A stretch of DNA of 64,000 nucleotides. Origin: Jacaranda mimosifolia (lineage: Eukaryota; Streptophyta; Magnoliopsida; Lamiales; Bignoniaceae). Position 1 is the stretch's first letter. The number at the start of each line of letters is the position of its first letter. Shown piece by piece: positions 51,435-62,458 of this stretch. The translations under genes were made by a program, and so were the position numbers. The notes beneath the pieces are model-generated. The model saw only the letters and a list, made by a program, of their open reading frames with translations, was not told where the DNA came from and ran no database searches. The stretch is from positions 19,201,578 through 19,265,577 of the forward strand of contig CM032131.1 in NCBI GenBank assembly GCA_018894105.1, written 5' to 3'.

Positions 51435-52047
51435 TTTGATTTCAATACCATATGAGGGAAATAAAATACAAATGTAGAACGAACAAAGTATAAATGGTGT
51501 TATGTTGAAGTACACTTCAATTCAATTGAAATCGAACAGTGAATTTGAGTACAATATGATGGAAATGAAATACAAATATAGAAAAAATAAAGTATAAATG
51601 GTGTTATGTTGAACTACACTTCAATTAAATTGAAATTAGATAGTGAATTTAAGAACAATATGATGGAAATGAAGTATAAATATAGAACAAATAAAGTATA
51701 AATGGTGTTATGTTAAAGTACACTTCAATTAAATTGAAATTAGGTAGTGAATTTAAGTACAATATGATGGAAATGAAGTATAAATTTAGAATAAATAAAC
51801 TATAAATGGTGTTATATTGAAATACAGTTCAATTAAATTGAAATCGGGCAGTGAATTTGGGTACGATATGATGAAAATAAAGTACAAATATAGAACAAAC
51901 AAAGTATAAATGGTATTATGTTAAAGTACACTTCAATTCAATTGAAATCGGATAGTGAATTTGAGTACAATGTGATGAAAATGTAGTACAAACGTAGAAC
52001 AAACAAAGTATAAATGGTGTTATGTTGAAGTACACTTATTGCAATTG
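51435..52047. repeat. 104-bp minisatellite in MULE-2, about six copies
   Basis: The anchor GGTGTTATG recurs at 51496, 51600, 51704, 51808, 51912 and 52016, an exact 104-bp period with few substitutions and essentially no indels. Each unit contains AAGTATAAATGG, AAGTACACTTC and GAGTACAAT words. Confidence 0.95.
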
Positions 52048-52380
52048 AATAATTAGTCTCCAATAATTATAGTGATAGTCAAGTACAATATTTTGAGATT
52101 ATCGGATCAGATGAAGTATGTATTTGTACGGGTTATAGGGTGGATATTATTGTCAAATGCTCATTTGTTTACATCTTTGAAAGCATAAGTATTCTTTACA
52201 TTACTGCGATTGATAACATTTATTCGTTGAATATTAGTAGTTAACACTTTAAAACTTTAATATTATTTTATTCATCTAACAAATATTACACACATTTTTA
52301 GAGTTTGGTTATTAATTACTGAGACTTAAAAGCAAATCATGGAATAAATTTCAACTCAACAATATTAGTAAAAATATTAA
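52048..52380. other. Spacer between arrays in MULE-2
   Basis: Unique AT-rich sequence of about 330 bp with no gene or repeat recognised. Confidence 0.45.
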
Positions 52381-52383
52381 GAA

Positions 52384-52950
52384 ATGGAGTACATAATGGC
52401 CGAAATGAAATACAAATGTCGTGAAATCAAGTATAAATCTTTCAGATTGAGGTACGAAAGCGCTGATATCTTGGACAACATCCATTTGCTAACTTCCACG
52501 CTAAACAAGTACATTATTGCCAAAAAGAAGTACAAGTGTCATGAAATCAAGTACAATTCTACCAAATTGGGGTACAAAAAAATTGATATCTCGGACAACA
52601 TGCAAAAATGCCAATTTCACGCTAAATCAAATACATAATTGCCGAAATGAAGTACAATTGTTATGAAATCAAGTATAATTCTCCCAGATTATGGTGCACA
52701 ATAACTGATATCTCCGACAATATACAAAAATGCCAATTTCACGCTAAATCAAATACATAATTGCCGAAATAAAGTATAATTGTCATGACACCAAGTATAG
52801 TTCTCCCAGATTGGGGTACAAAATAACTGATATCTTGGATAATATACAAAAATGCCAATTTCGAGCTAAATCAAGTACATGATTACCGAAATAAAGTACA
52901 AATGTCATGAAATCAAGTATAAATCTCCTAGATTAAGGTACAAAATTTAG
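52384..52950. repeat. 122-bp minisatellite in MULE-2, about 4.6 copies
   Basis: The anchor CCGAAATGAA or variant recurs at 52400, 52520, 52642, 52764 and 52886 (spacing 120, 122, 122, 122). Units carry AAGTACA, AAGTATA and CGCTAAATCAA words. A plus-strand open frame across the first units is just the repeat read in frame. Confidence 0.92.
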
Positions 52951-53217
52951 CTAGATTACTGATTCTTTGCAGGTTCGACGATTATGCCATGTTCTACCAC
53001 ACATTTTACACTTAATTACACGTTTCTCAATTTGTGATGGAATCCTCTATGTCCTTCTATGCCCAGGTTGAGATCGGCAATCAGGTGCATTAATGACGCC
53101 ATCATCATCTAGAGGGAGCATATACATATCATACGTAGGAATGGTGTTTATCACTGCTTGGTATGCTTGTTGATACATCTCAACTCGGTAATATTGATTG
53201 GTAAAGTCATACGATAA
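52951..53217 (-). pseudogene. MuDR-type transposase, C-terminal zinc-knuckle fragment
   Basis: Minus-strand frame of 89 codons with one internal stop: YRVEMYQQAYQAVINTIP.., DDDGVINAPDCRSQPGHRR, a stop in place of a basic residue, RIPSQIEKRVIKC, then KMCGRTWHNRRTC. The last part is a CX2CX4HX4C zinc knuckle preceded by a proline/basic GRP-RIPS-type linker, the conserved C-terminus of MULE transposases. It ends at a normal stop (52951-52953). The SWIM and DDE parts that should precede it are missing: on the 5' side the frame runs straight into a minisatellite. Confidence 0.8.
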
Positions 53218-53224
53218 AAGTGAC

Positions 53225-54680
53225 TTTGACTCGAGAGTACAAGTTTTGATAAAATAAAGTAAAATTTCGGAACACTTGAAGTATAGAACTTCAATGAATA
53301 TAGTATAAGTTTAGATAAAATGATGTATAAAATGAAGTATAATTTCAAAAAATAGAAATACAATTTTTTATAAAGTGAAGTACAATTTCAGAACACCTGA
53401 AGTATAAAACCTTAGCAATTGCAACACAATTTTTGAATAATCCATTAGTAAAATACTTGAAACTTAAATAATAGATTCAAATAACTGAAGTACAAGTTCG
53501 GAACACTTCAAGTATAGAACTTCAATGAATAGAGTACATGTTTAGATAAAATGATGTATAAAATGAAGTATAATTTTAAAAAATAAAAGTACAATTTTAG
53601 ATAAAGTGAAGTACAATTTCAGAACACCTGAAGTATAAAACCTTAGTAATTGCGGTATAATTTTTGGATAATTCATTAGGAGACACTTGAAACTTAAATA
53701 ATAGATTCAAATAACTGAAGTATAAATTTAGATAAAATAAAGTACAATTTTGAAACACTTGAAGTATAAAACTTTAATAAATAGAGTAAATGTTTATGTA
53801 AAATGAAGTATAATTTCAGAAAATAGAAGTACAATTTTATATAAAAATAAGTACAATTTTAGAATACTTGAAGTATAAATCCTTAGCAATTGCAATACGA
53901 TTTTGGATAATCCATTAGTAGAACACTTGAAGTATAAAATTTAAATAATATATTCAGATAATTGAAGTACAAGTTTAGATAAAATGAAGTACAATTTCAG
54001 AACACTTGAAGTATAGAACTTCAATGAATAGAGTACATGTTTAGGTAAAACAATGTATGAAATGAAGTATAATTTCAAAAAATAGAAGTACAATTTTAGA
54101 TAAAGTGAAGTACAATTTCAAAACACTTGAAGTATAAAACTTTAGCAATTGTAGTACAATTTTTGGATAACCCATTAGTAAAACATTTTAAACTTAAATA
54201 ATAGATCAAATAACTAAAGTATAAGTTTAGATAAAATGAAGTACAATTTCGAAACACTTGAAGTATAGAACTTCAATGAATAAAGTACAAGTTTAGATAA
54301 AATGAAGTACAAAAGAAAGTATAATTTCAGAAAATAAAAGTACAATTTTAGATAAAGTGAAGTACAATTTCAGAACGCTTGAAGTATAAAGCCATAGCAA
54401 CTACAATATATTTTGGTTAATTGATAAATATAACACTTAAAGTATATAACTTCAATAAATATAGTACAATCTTTGATAAAATGAAGTATAATTTCAAAAA
54501 ATCAAAAGAATAATTTTATATAGAAGACGTATAGTTTAGGAACACTTCAAGTATAAACTGCTAGAAGTTGCAATACAATTTTGGATAATCCATTAATAGA
54601 ACACTTGAAGTATAAAACTTACATAATAGAGTACAATTTCAAAACACTTCAAGTACAAAACTTTACAAATTGCAGTACAG
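53225..54680. repeat. ~245-bp higher-order minisatellite in MULE-2
   Basis: The anchor TTCAATGAATA or variant recurs at about 53291, 53522, 53775, 54021, 54273 and 54452 (spacing 231-253, then 179). Within each unit the shorter phrases GAAGTACAATTTC, GAAGTATAAAA and TTTAGATAAAATGA recur, so the unit is itself built from a ~30-60 bp repeat. It occupies the place where the catalytic core of the transposase should be. Confidence 0.88.
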
Positions 54681-54750
54681 TTTAGATTCTGTAGAAGTAT
54701 TATCTTAAACCATCACTGCTCTTCTTTGCATTGCTGCTTAATTCATCCTT

Positions 54751-54958
54751 TCAGTTCATGTTCATCTTCAATGTCAAATGCAGTAAGACCATATTCATGA
54801 CACCGTCATCATCAGTCAAACTCATGTACAATTTTTGATGTGGAGCTATGTATTGCAAATTGAAGTGTTCGGCGTTGATTTCACTCCATTTTCTTGCGAA
54901 ATTAATGTATATGTCCATTAACTTGATTGAACACTCCTACTTCACTACTGGTTGACAT
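54751..54958 (-). pseudogene. MuDR-type transposase, N-terminal fragment
   Basis: The minus strand starts MSTSSEVGVF at 54958. A frameshift then restores CSIKLMDIYINFARKWSEIN, followed by AEHFNLQYIAPHQKLYMSL and TDDDGVMNM. The W-x-EI..F.L.Y..P......L..DDDv..M pattern is the N-terminal domain of plant MuDR/MULE transposases. It stops at 54751-54753. Together with the zinc-knuckle piece 1.5 kb downstream, it brackets the missing catalytic region. Confidence 0.65.
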
Positions 54959-55194
54959 TGTCAGAAAAATATGAGAAACTCAGAAGCAATTGAGAAGAAA
55001 CTGAGAAGAAGAAGAAACCCGAAAATAATGAAAATAAAAAGAGAAGAAGACAATGCAGCTATCGGGTTGGTGGTTTTTGGCTCTAACGTTATTCTCGTTC
55101 CTGTCGTGGAGCTTGTTGCGTTTTTTCTGTTTCTGGTATTATAGGGTTTACTGTTTACTTGTCCGGATGAAGAAGAAGTGAGAAAAAATTAATG

Positions 55195-55350
55195 AAAAAT
55201 ATTATACTTAAGGGCATTTTTGTCAAATCAAGTGAGTAGGGAGTGATATCTAAACTTTTAACAGAACTAGAGAGTTTTTTCTAACAAAAATCAAGTGGGG
55301 ACTGATCACAAAAGTTGAAAGTGTGTTTGGTACTTTTAAATAAGTGTCCC
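55195..55350 (-). repeat. MULE-2 right terminal inverted repeat
   Basis: The reverse complement starts GGGACACTTATTTAAAAG and shares TGATCAGTCCCC and ATCACTCCCTACT with the left end. It is followed immediately by the second TTATAACAACG. Confidence 0.82.
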
Positions 55351-55361
55351 TTATAACAACG

Positions 55362-56204
55362 AAGGGTTTGCTTGAGATGACATAAGGAAGAAAACTCTGT
55401 GAGTACACGTATGTGTCTTTATTGTATTATGTAAATGGAAGAGTTTCATAATGTTAATATTTTATAGTAAAATATATTTTAATGCTTTTTACAATTTTAA
55501 TTATAATTGAATAATAAGACTTAAATATTTGATTATTTATATATAATAAATACACTGAAATAAATTAGTAAAATTTTTTGCATTTAAAATATTCTAATAT
55601 TAAGTCACGATTTGTAACTATTTCTCTAAATTTGAATTCTTTATTTATTTATATTATAATTGTTAATATTATTTTATAATTTGTAAAAACATGGATATTA
55701 TATAATATGATTTATATATAAATTATTTAAAAACAAATATTGTCTAATTTGGACATGTGTTAATTAAAGTTGAGGACTTCCTAATTTTAAATAATTTTAA
55801 TATTAAAATATAATTTCTCTATTCTTAAAATTTATTTAAAAAGTCAGATTAGAGTTCATATTTTAAGAAAAAATATTTTTTTTATTCAATTCTTAGTTGG
55901 TTATTTTTAATTGGTATTAATTATTTAATTAAAGACTTACAACAAAATTTACATATTATCTAGTAAAATACTTTCTATAATTTTCTATATACAAATACAC
56001 ACACACACACACACACATATACATACTATATATACTTTGTCAAGGCTCAACTATATATTTTTTGTTCTTAATTTTGTATTTTGTTTATTTGTATTTGAAC
56101 ATTCGCACCAAGAGCTCGGTTCAAACCTCGAACTTCACATATATAAATAAAGATTGATGCCATTGAACCAATTAAATACTTGACTATCCTTGACATTATA
56201 TGGA
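55362..56204. other. AT-rich spacer between MULE-2 and the CACTA element
   Basis: Very AT-rich, with an (AC)10 microsatellite at 55997-56016. No gene was recognised. Confidence 0.55.
55997..56016. repeat. (AC)10 microsatellite
   Basis: Ten AC units followed by ATATACATAC. Confidence 0.95.
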
Positions 56205-56294
56205 CACCACAAGAAAAGAGGTTAATTGCGGCAGAAACTTCGCTACGATTTGTATAAACTGCAGCAAAATATTTAATTTGGAGGCGGTTAGAAT

Positions 56295-56352
56295 AACCAC
56301 CGCGAAATGTATGAATAAACCATTGCAAGATATCATACATTTCGCGGTGGTT
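56295..56352. repeat. 20-bp perfect inverted repeat in the CACTA left end
   Basis: Arms AACCACCGCGAAATGTATGA (56295-56314) and its exact complement (56333-56352) enclose an 18-nt loop. Both arms carry the ACCGC/GCGGT subterminal word. Confidence 0.95.
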
Positions 56353-56409
56353 AGAAGTTGCCTGCCGTTTTTTGCGGCGGTTTAGCTTAAACTGCCGTGA
56401 ATTGTAACA

Positions 56410-59400
56410 AATTATCTAATCCTTTAGCTTATTATTTTTGTCTTTGTTTATTATAAAAGATTTTGAACCAGAATTCACATCTATTTATATATGTAGTAGC
56501 CACATAAATATATAATATCAATTTATTTTGATAATTTTTTTTATAAGCTCGTAAAATAAATTGTTTTATATTAGAAGCTTTTTTGAAATATGTAAAGAGG
56601 TGTTCTAACTTATTTTTAAAATTTGAACATACTAATGTAATATTAATTTAGACCATATGAGTTTCAAAATCTTATTTATCCAAACACTTTATAGCTTATT
56701 TTAAAAATAAAATATAATATTTTTCTAAGGTTCAAAAATTCTTATAATAAGATCATGTAGGAGATAATAACATCTTTTGAGTAAGAACTTAGCCAAACAA
56801 CCACTTAGTCTATCTTCTTACTTGGTTCATCTTTTATCTTGTTTGTCACTTTCATGATTTATTTACAATACTAAGAAGTTTTTTTCCTTTAATTATAGAT
56901 TATATTCTTCAAGATATCTTAACTTTCCTAATAAAAGCTTGAAAACTACGTTACTTTTTCGCTTGATGTAGCTCATCCAAAACTTATTATTTTTCTCAAA
57001 ACTTATTTTTCCCTAGCGAACTGTGTGATAATTTCCTTCATCTAATTTCTCTTTTCTCCACGGCCATTGGTGTTGGCAAGGTTCTAGTCACTATTGAAAA
57101 AATAATCTCACACATATTACATGACATTTTTGAGAAAATGTTGCAATATAATCTTTTTATTGAGACACAAATTAAAAATGTCTCAATAATTTAATTTGTA
57201 CTTTTTTATTGTGACACTTTTTTTAAAGTGTTTTATTATGGAGTTTTTTTTATTTTTTATCAAGACATCACATATTGCAACTATAATTCAAAAGGGTCTT
57301 GTTTATACTATTTATAGAGACACTTTAAAAAAATATCTCATTGTATATGCTTTATATTTATATTTTTATGAAAATTAAGATATATTAACTCAAAAGAAAA
57401 AAGGAGGAGATTTGCTACCTAATTCCCAAAAGAGGTTATTGCATTTCCCACCCCTTCTGTCATTCCTCCCTTTTGAGCACATAGTGGAAATCCCTAATCC
57501 TCTGCTACTCTTCTGAAGAATCTCTTCTTGATTTTATCTACATTCACAAAAAAATTCCCCAACCAAATCGGTGATTCTCTCTCGTGCGCGTACAATCCCT
57601 GCACCCTAAATTTGTGATTCTCTCTCGTGCGTACAATCCTCGTGCCCTAAATCGGCGAGACCCAGACCTATGACTCTTCGTATTATTTAATTCACGCACA
57701 CACAAATACTCGTTGAAAAGTGGTAGTTCTTTCATGAAGTTGATTTTGGGCATTTCTGTAATATTTAAAATTGAATTTTCTAAACTCTCTGCAGTATAAG
57801 CTTGGGATACTGAATGTTAATGCAGTAGTAAAATCTTGAATTATTTTCTTTTTGTTGTCTACACAAAAGATTGTTTGGTGAATGGAAATTGTAGTGGTGC
57901 AATAGCTTTGTTTAGAACCTTTCATCTTTTGCTAATTACAGTTACAAGTTTGATTGCATTGGCTTCTGCATTTGGAATTTGATTTTTTGCAGTTGATATT
58001 GCTTTTGGCTTTATGGATAAGTAGCTTCTGCTATTTTAAAGTTCTTGAAATTCCTTATTAGATGTCTCTTACAGCCTCTCTTTATCAGTTTGATTTATTC
58101 AACCTTATGTATAATTGTGCAAAGATTAATAATTGAAAATATTTGTCATACTAGATTGCCATGATTCATGAACATTTACTAGCTGAAACTATTGTACTTT
58201 AATTTCAACACATTATGGGTCAAACTTGAAAGCCTATTGGTCTATTGGAAGATTTATTTTTCGGATTTGTTTGTGTGGAAGCCCTAATGAGTTAAGCTAT
58301 ATCTTTTGAAGTATACAAAATTTAACTATTGGCTTGCTTTATAATCTTCTTTTTCATCAAATATCTTTTCCTTTCTATTACATTGTCTGGTGTCTGTGGT
58401 ACTGGATTAGAAAGATCAACTTATTGGGGTGAGCACATCTTGGTTTATTGGAAATAGTGGTGGGGCCAATCTCAGGAATTGTAAAGAAGAAGTGCTTGTT
58501 TGCTAGATTATATTAATTATTGTATCTCACTATATGATATTATGTGTTCTAATGTTTTGCTTTATATTTTAAGGTTGTGTGTTTAGATTACATTTAATTG
58601 ATTTCAAGAAGAAAATTTTCTCTGCGGTCAAATGCTTGAGAAATTCTATCATTGTGAATACACACTTAATATGACCATTCATCATCTTTCTAATGTTTTT
58701 ATCCATTAAATATTTGTCTTTCTTTGTAGGTTGTAGGAAATTCCGCATCCAACTAACTCAACTGCCCTACAAGAATATTTGTGCTTTGATTCACTTTAAT
58801 ACAAGTTCATAAAGGCTAAAGTCTTATCAATAGCCCTAGTCTATAAAACTGATCAATCAGTATTACTGCTGTTGACTTAGATTGATAGGTTGAGCATTCT
58901 AGTTACCCACGACTTGCTTTGGTACTTTTTTTGTAGGTTTTGTAGCAAATGTGCTGATAAAAACTTCAAACGATCACAACTTAACTGGTGTGAAGGAGCA
59001 GTCTCCAAGGAGAGCATACGAGCAGTAAGTAAGCATGATTGCAATATTTCTATTGTTGTCTTATCACCTTTTGGAAGCCAAGTAGCAAAAAATAGATAAA
59101 TCATTCAAATAACCATTCTATTCTTTTGAGATTCTGTCTCTAAGTTTGATTAAATTTAAATGGTGCATCCATTTTATTTGATTATGTTTCTATTGATTAA
59201 ATTTGATTGCCTTTCTTGGGCATTGTTCAGATTTTTTGATTAGTGTAGCCAGTTTTTTCTGTCTGGAGTTTATCTTTATTTGTATGTAAAAGCTGGATCC
59301 CACTTCCAAGCATTTGGTGAGAATGAGCTTTCCGGGTTTGTTAGGATGTAGGAAAAGTGAATATATGGTGGTTTAGTGGAACCATAGTTCCAAGTCGCAG

Positions 59401-59742
59401 CTTGCTTAACTTCTTATGCATTTTGATCTATTTTGTTTCTCAAAAATTAAATAAGTGTATTTAATATTCTATGTTTTTGTTTTAAAAACACATTTGTTGT
59501 GAGTATAGCATATCTTTGCAGGAGATTGGGAGTAAGTTTACTAAGCATATAATATATTGTTAATGGTAGCACTCCTGGCAATTTTTTGTCAAAATTTCCA
59601 CCATTTGCTGTTGCAGTTGTTGCCATTCTTATATAAAGAATTATTACTTGACAAATTCAATTTATTTGTCATGTTCCTTTCATTTAATCAAGTTTACATA
59701 TTGAACTTTTTACTAAAATTTATTAACCTCACTATTTTGCAG
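56410..59742 (+). other. CACTA left interior and leader introns, no coding found
   Basis: AT-rich sequence between the subterminal repeats and the first recognisable coding exon, consistent with promoter, leader and long leader introns of a TnpA-type gene. Plausible splice borders occur, for example near 58730 and 58937, but no protein could be read. Confidence 0.4.
57571..57656. repeat. 43-bp tandem duplication in the CACTA leader
   Basis: GTGATTCTCTCTCGTGCG at 57571 and again at 57614, each continuing TACAATCC..CCCTAAAT. It lies in the likely untranslated leader of the TnpA-like gene. Confidence 0.85.
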
Positions 59743-61347
59743 ATATGCCTAGGCGAAAGAGACATGTATCTAGGTGTTAGTTTACACCTTCACAGGTTCA
59801 TTCTCAATTTAAGGCCCAAGTGATATTAATGCTCATAGTAGCTGAGCGAGAACTATCTCCTTAGGCAAGCCCATGTACTCGGCTAGGGTCACATGATTGT
59901 CTTAACCTATCCACTCAGCCCGACTCATGTGACGAGCCAGATCAACCTTCTCAAAAGAAAAAATGTAATAAGTACCGATATGTTGGTTGGATAGGTATGT
60001 GATTTGCTAACTTACTACTAGTTTTAATTTAATATATTTAAGTTATGTTTTTGCTAAATAATACTTTTTTTGTTTTACTCATTAGATGAGAATGGTGAAG
60101 TTAAAGAAACACGTCTTATGGTTCAAGACGTGTTTGTGCTTCCTCCTAATAAGAAGATTGTTTTAGACTGGAATGAACTGAGCCAGCCTATTAAAGACTC
60201 AGGAGCACTGCTTGGGGTATTTTTAGAACATGTTGCTAGTAATTTTAATAACTTTCCAATTAGTTAAGAGAAGTGGCCCAAGGGTCCTTCAAGCTATAAA
60301 GAACAAATGTGGAACAACTTAATAAAGGTATGGATTATATATTTTTTGAATGAAATTGGTTTTTATTGTTTACTATTTAATACTTTAAAATGTATTATTT
60401 CATTTTAGGAAAAATTTGTAGTTAATGATGGGCCGAACAAAGATTACATTATGGGAAATTTGGGAAAGAAATGAAGAGATAATCATGTGAGGTTGTTTCA
60501 AGAACATTTGGGAAGCTAATTTAAGAGGCATCCAGAAGACATCTGTAGAGATCTGTAAGCCTCTTTTCTGAGCTATAGATTGAGTGACTCAACAAAGGTA
60601 ATAAGCATTCATTAAAAATTCTAAAACAATATTTACTATTTGTTGATATTGTTATTTTTTCTAATTATGTAGGAGATGTGTGTTAGAAATTCTTTGAGTC
60701 GACGCTAGCAAACAATTCCTCACACTCTTGCATCAAAGACACTAGCCAGAAAGAGGGATGAAATAGTATTGACTTATCTACTCTTTGTACTTCTAAAATA
60801 CTAAATTGATTAATTTAAAATGTTGATAATTAAGTATAAAATATTAGAAAATTCAAACCGGGCGACCTTGCAGTAGAGCAAAGTTGTATGATATTACCCA
60901 CAAGAAAAAAGATGGTTCTTTTATCAATGATGAGGCTAGCAAAAAAGTTGTAAGTACAATATGTTGTATATTCTTTTGTATATTGTTATTAAAATGGTGT
61001 GTATTATAGGATTTAAATGTTTAGATAATATTTAATATAATGTGCAGAAAGAATTACATGTGCAGACTCAGATTAATTCTGAAAGTGATGCTTTCATGAA
61101 CATCTTTGGAAAAGAGCACACAAGACGTGTTCAAGGTATGAAATTTGGTGTCTGCCCATGTCAAGTCTTTGGATCAACTACTAGTTCTCAAGGATGTTCA
61201 CCTATCCATTCCACATTATTAAATGTTAAATTTGAACGTCTGGAGAATGAGATTACGATATTAAAAGATGCATTGAACTCAAAAATCTCTTTTCAAATTC
61301 AACACTTTGGAGGTCAATTGCCGACTGGTTTTCCTAATATCAATTAG
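59743..61347 (+). pseudogene. TnpA-like (plant En/Spm, Ptta-type) transposase gene, broken
   Basis: Six exon-like blocks in order: 59743-59994 (MPRRKRHVSRC then a stop, later KKKCNKYRYVGWI); 60086-60327 (DENGEVKETRLMVQDVFVLP, a stop after NNFPIS, then EKWPKGPSS); 60409-60597 (EKFVVNDGPNKDYIM, three stops); 60673-about 60764 (one stop, ASKTLARKRDEI); 60848-60949 (GRPCSRAKLYDITHKKKDGS); 61048-61347 (KELHVQTQINSESDAFMNIF and a C-terminal coiled coil, normal stop). Block borders match GT-AG. PCSRAxLYDxTH, the KKDGSFIND region and FG-RVxG match the plant transposase (Ptta/En/Spm) family, a DNA-binding, non-catalytic CACTA protein. With six premature stops it is dead. Confidence 0.75.
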
Positions 61348-62150
61348 GTAAATTAATCAATTAGAATTATTTATATTTTACTCGCTTGTTATGGAATTGG
61401 TTTGAGTGTTGTATAAATGTTGGTTTTTGTCTATAGAATTCTGGTAATGCATATAGTTTATATGCTTGAGATATCTTAGTTTTTGTTTTTGATTGGGATT
61501 GTTTGATGTGTTAGAGGCTAGAGAGATTTGGTGAGATATATATAAAAATTATCTCGAATCATGCCAGTTGTTCAAATTAAAACAATCTTATATAGTTTTC
61601 CATTTTGACATGCAAGAACTAATTAAACTTGCAAATATTGTCGACAGTTGAAACCTGTGACTCTCCCAAATAAAAATGCTGGCAAAATATAACGATAGTA
61701 TCCATTCAACATGGAATTTACAAAATATATACTTGGATGGAATTTGATTATGCCATATTAGTTGTTGGTTATCTATGTGGTTATTTATGAGCCCTTATCT
61801 ATATTGATATTTTATATTAATTTTAATTGCAGGACAGAGATTTGGACTCACAAACACCTGTAAGGCGCTCGTCCTTAGACAGTCATGGCCCACAAAGCTA
61901 GGAACCATCATCTCATGCATAGCTGATATGTTATTTTGATATTTTTGAAGTTATTTTCTAATAGCTGAATCATATGACATGGATTTAACTTGATGTATAC
62001 TTGATGATATTTTTTGGGTTGAACTATAAGAAATGTTATTTTGATATTTTGTAATTTTAAACTAACTTTGATGTTTATATTGGTGTTATTTGTCATATTC
62101 TATTTTAGTGCTTAAAATTGTTATCAGATATGTTATTTATAGGTAAATAG
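61348..62150 (+). other. CACTA interior 3' of the TnpA-like gene
   Basis: AT-rich sequence with one further exon-like block (about 61833-61902, DRDLDSQTPVRRS..). This is probably the former 3' end or untranslated region of the same gene. Nothing else was recognised. Confidence 0.4.
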
Positions 62151-62358
62151 GGTATAGAAAGAAATTACATCATTGCAGCAGGTATATTAAAAAATGTGAT
62201 AGATGTACCAAAAATTAAAAAAAAATAAGAATTTTTTTTGTCGCAGTTACAAAACCGCCATGAATATAAAATTTGAAAAAAAAAAAACCTAAATTCATCG
62301 CGGCGGTTCCAGAACAAGAAAAATGTTGCAAAACTATATACGGCGGTCATACCAGCAC

Positions 62359-62458
62359 GTACATTTAACCACTGCGAAATGCTCTCCCGACACTTGACCT
62401 GGCGATAGGTACATTTAACCACTGCGAAATACTCTCCCGACACTTGACCTGGCGATAG
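62359..62458. repeat. 50-bp tandem duplication in the CACTA right end
   Basis: Two copies of 50 bp starting GTACATTTAACCACTGCG (62359-62408 and 62409-62458), one base different, each carrying a subterminal ACCACTGCG word. A recent copy-number change. Confidence 0.95.

Larger units (their letters stand above)
48938..55350. mobile_element. MULE-2: Mutator-like element filled with minisatellites, 6.4 kb
   Basis: An 11-bp direct repeat, TTATAACAACG, lies exactly at both ends (48927-48937 and 55351-55361), the target duplication size seen in Mutator-like elements. The ends are inverted: the left contains ACTTTCATTTTAGTGATCAG and the right, reverse complement, ACTTTCAACTTTTGTGATCAG, both followed by TCCCC. 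Pairing extends, with divergence, to about 150 bp. The minus strand retains two ends of a MuDR-type transposase. Everything else is four tandem arrays, a captured gypsy fragment and a short left segment. It cannot encode an active transposase. Confidence 0.9.

Noticed and set aside
52384..52638. 84-codon open frame on the plus strand
   Set aside because: It is the 122-bp minisatellite read in one frame; the peptide repeats with the DNA unit.
49600..54680. Regular short repeats that could suggest a CRISPR-like array
   Set aside because: Whole units repeat without unique spacers, the sequence is plant nuclear DNA and the arrays lie inside a Mutator-like element.
56100..56135. GGTTCAAACC-like word suggesting a tRNA T-loop
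   Set aside because: No acceptor, D or anticodon stems can be formed around it.
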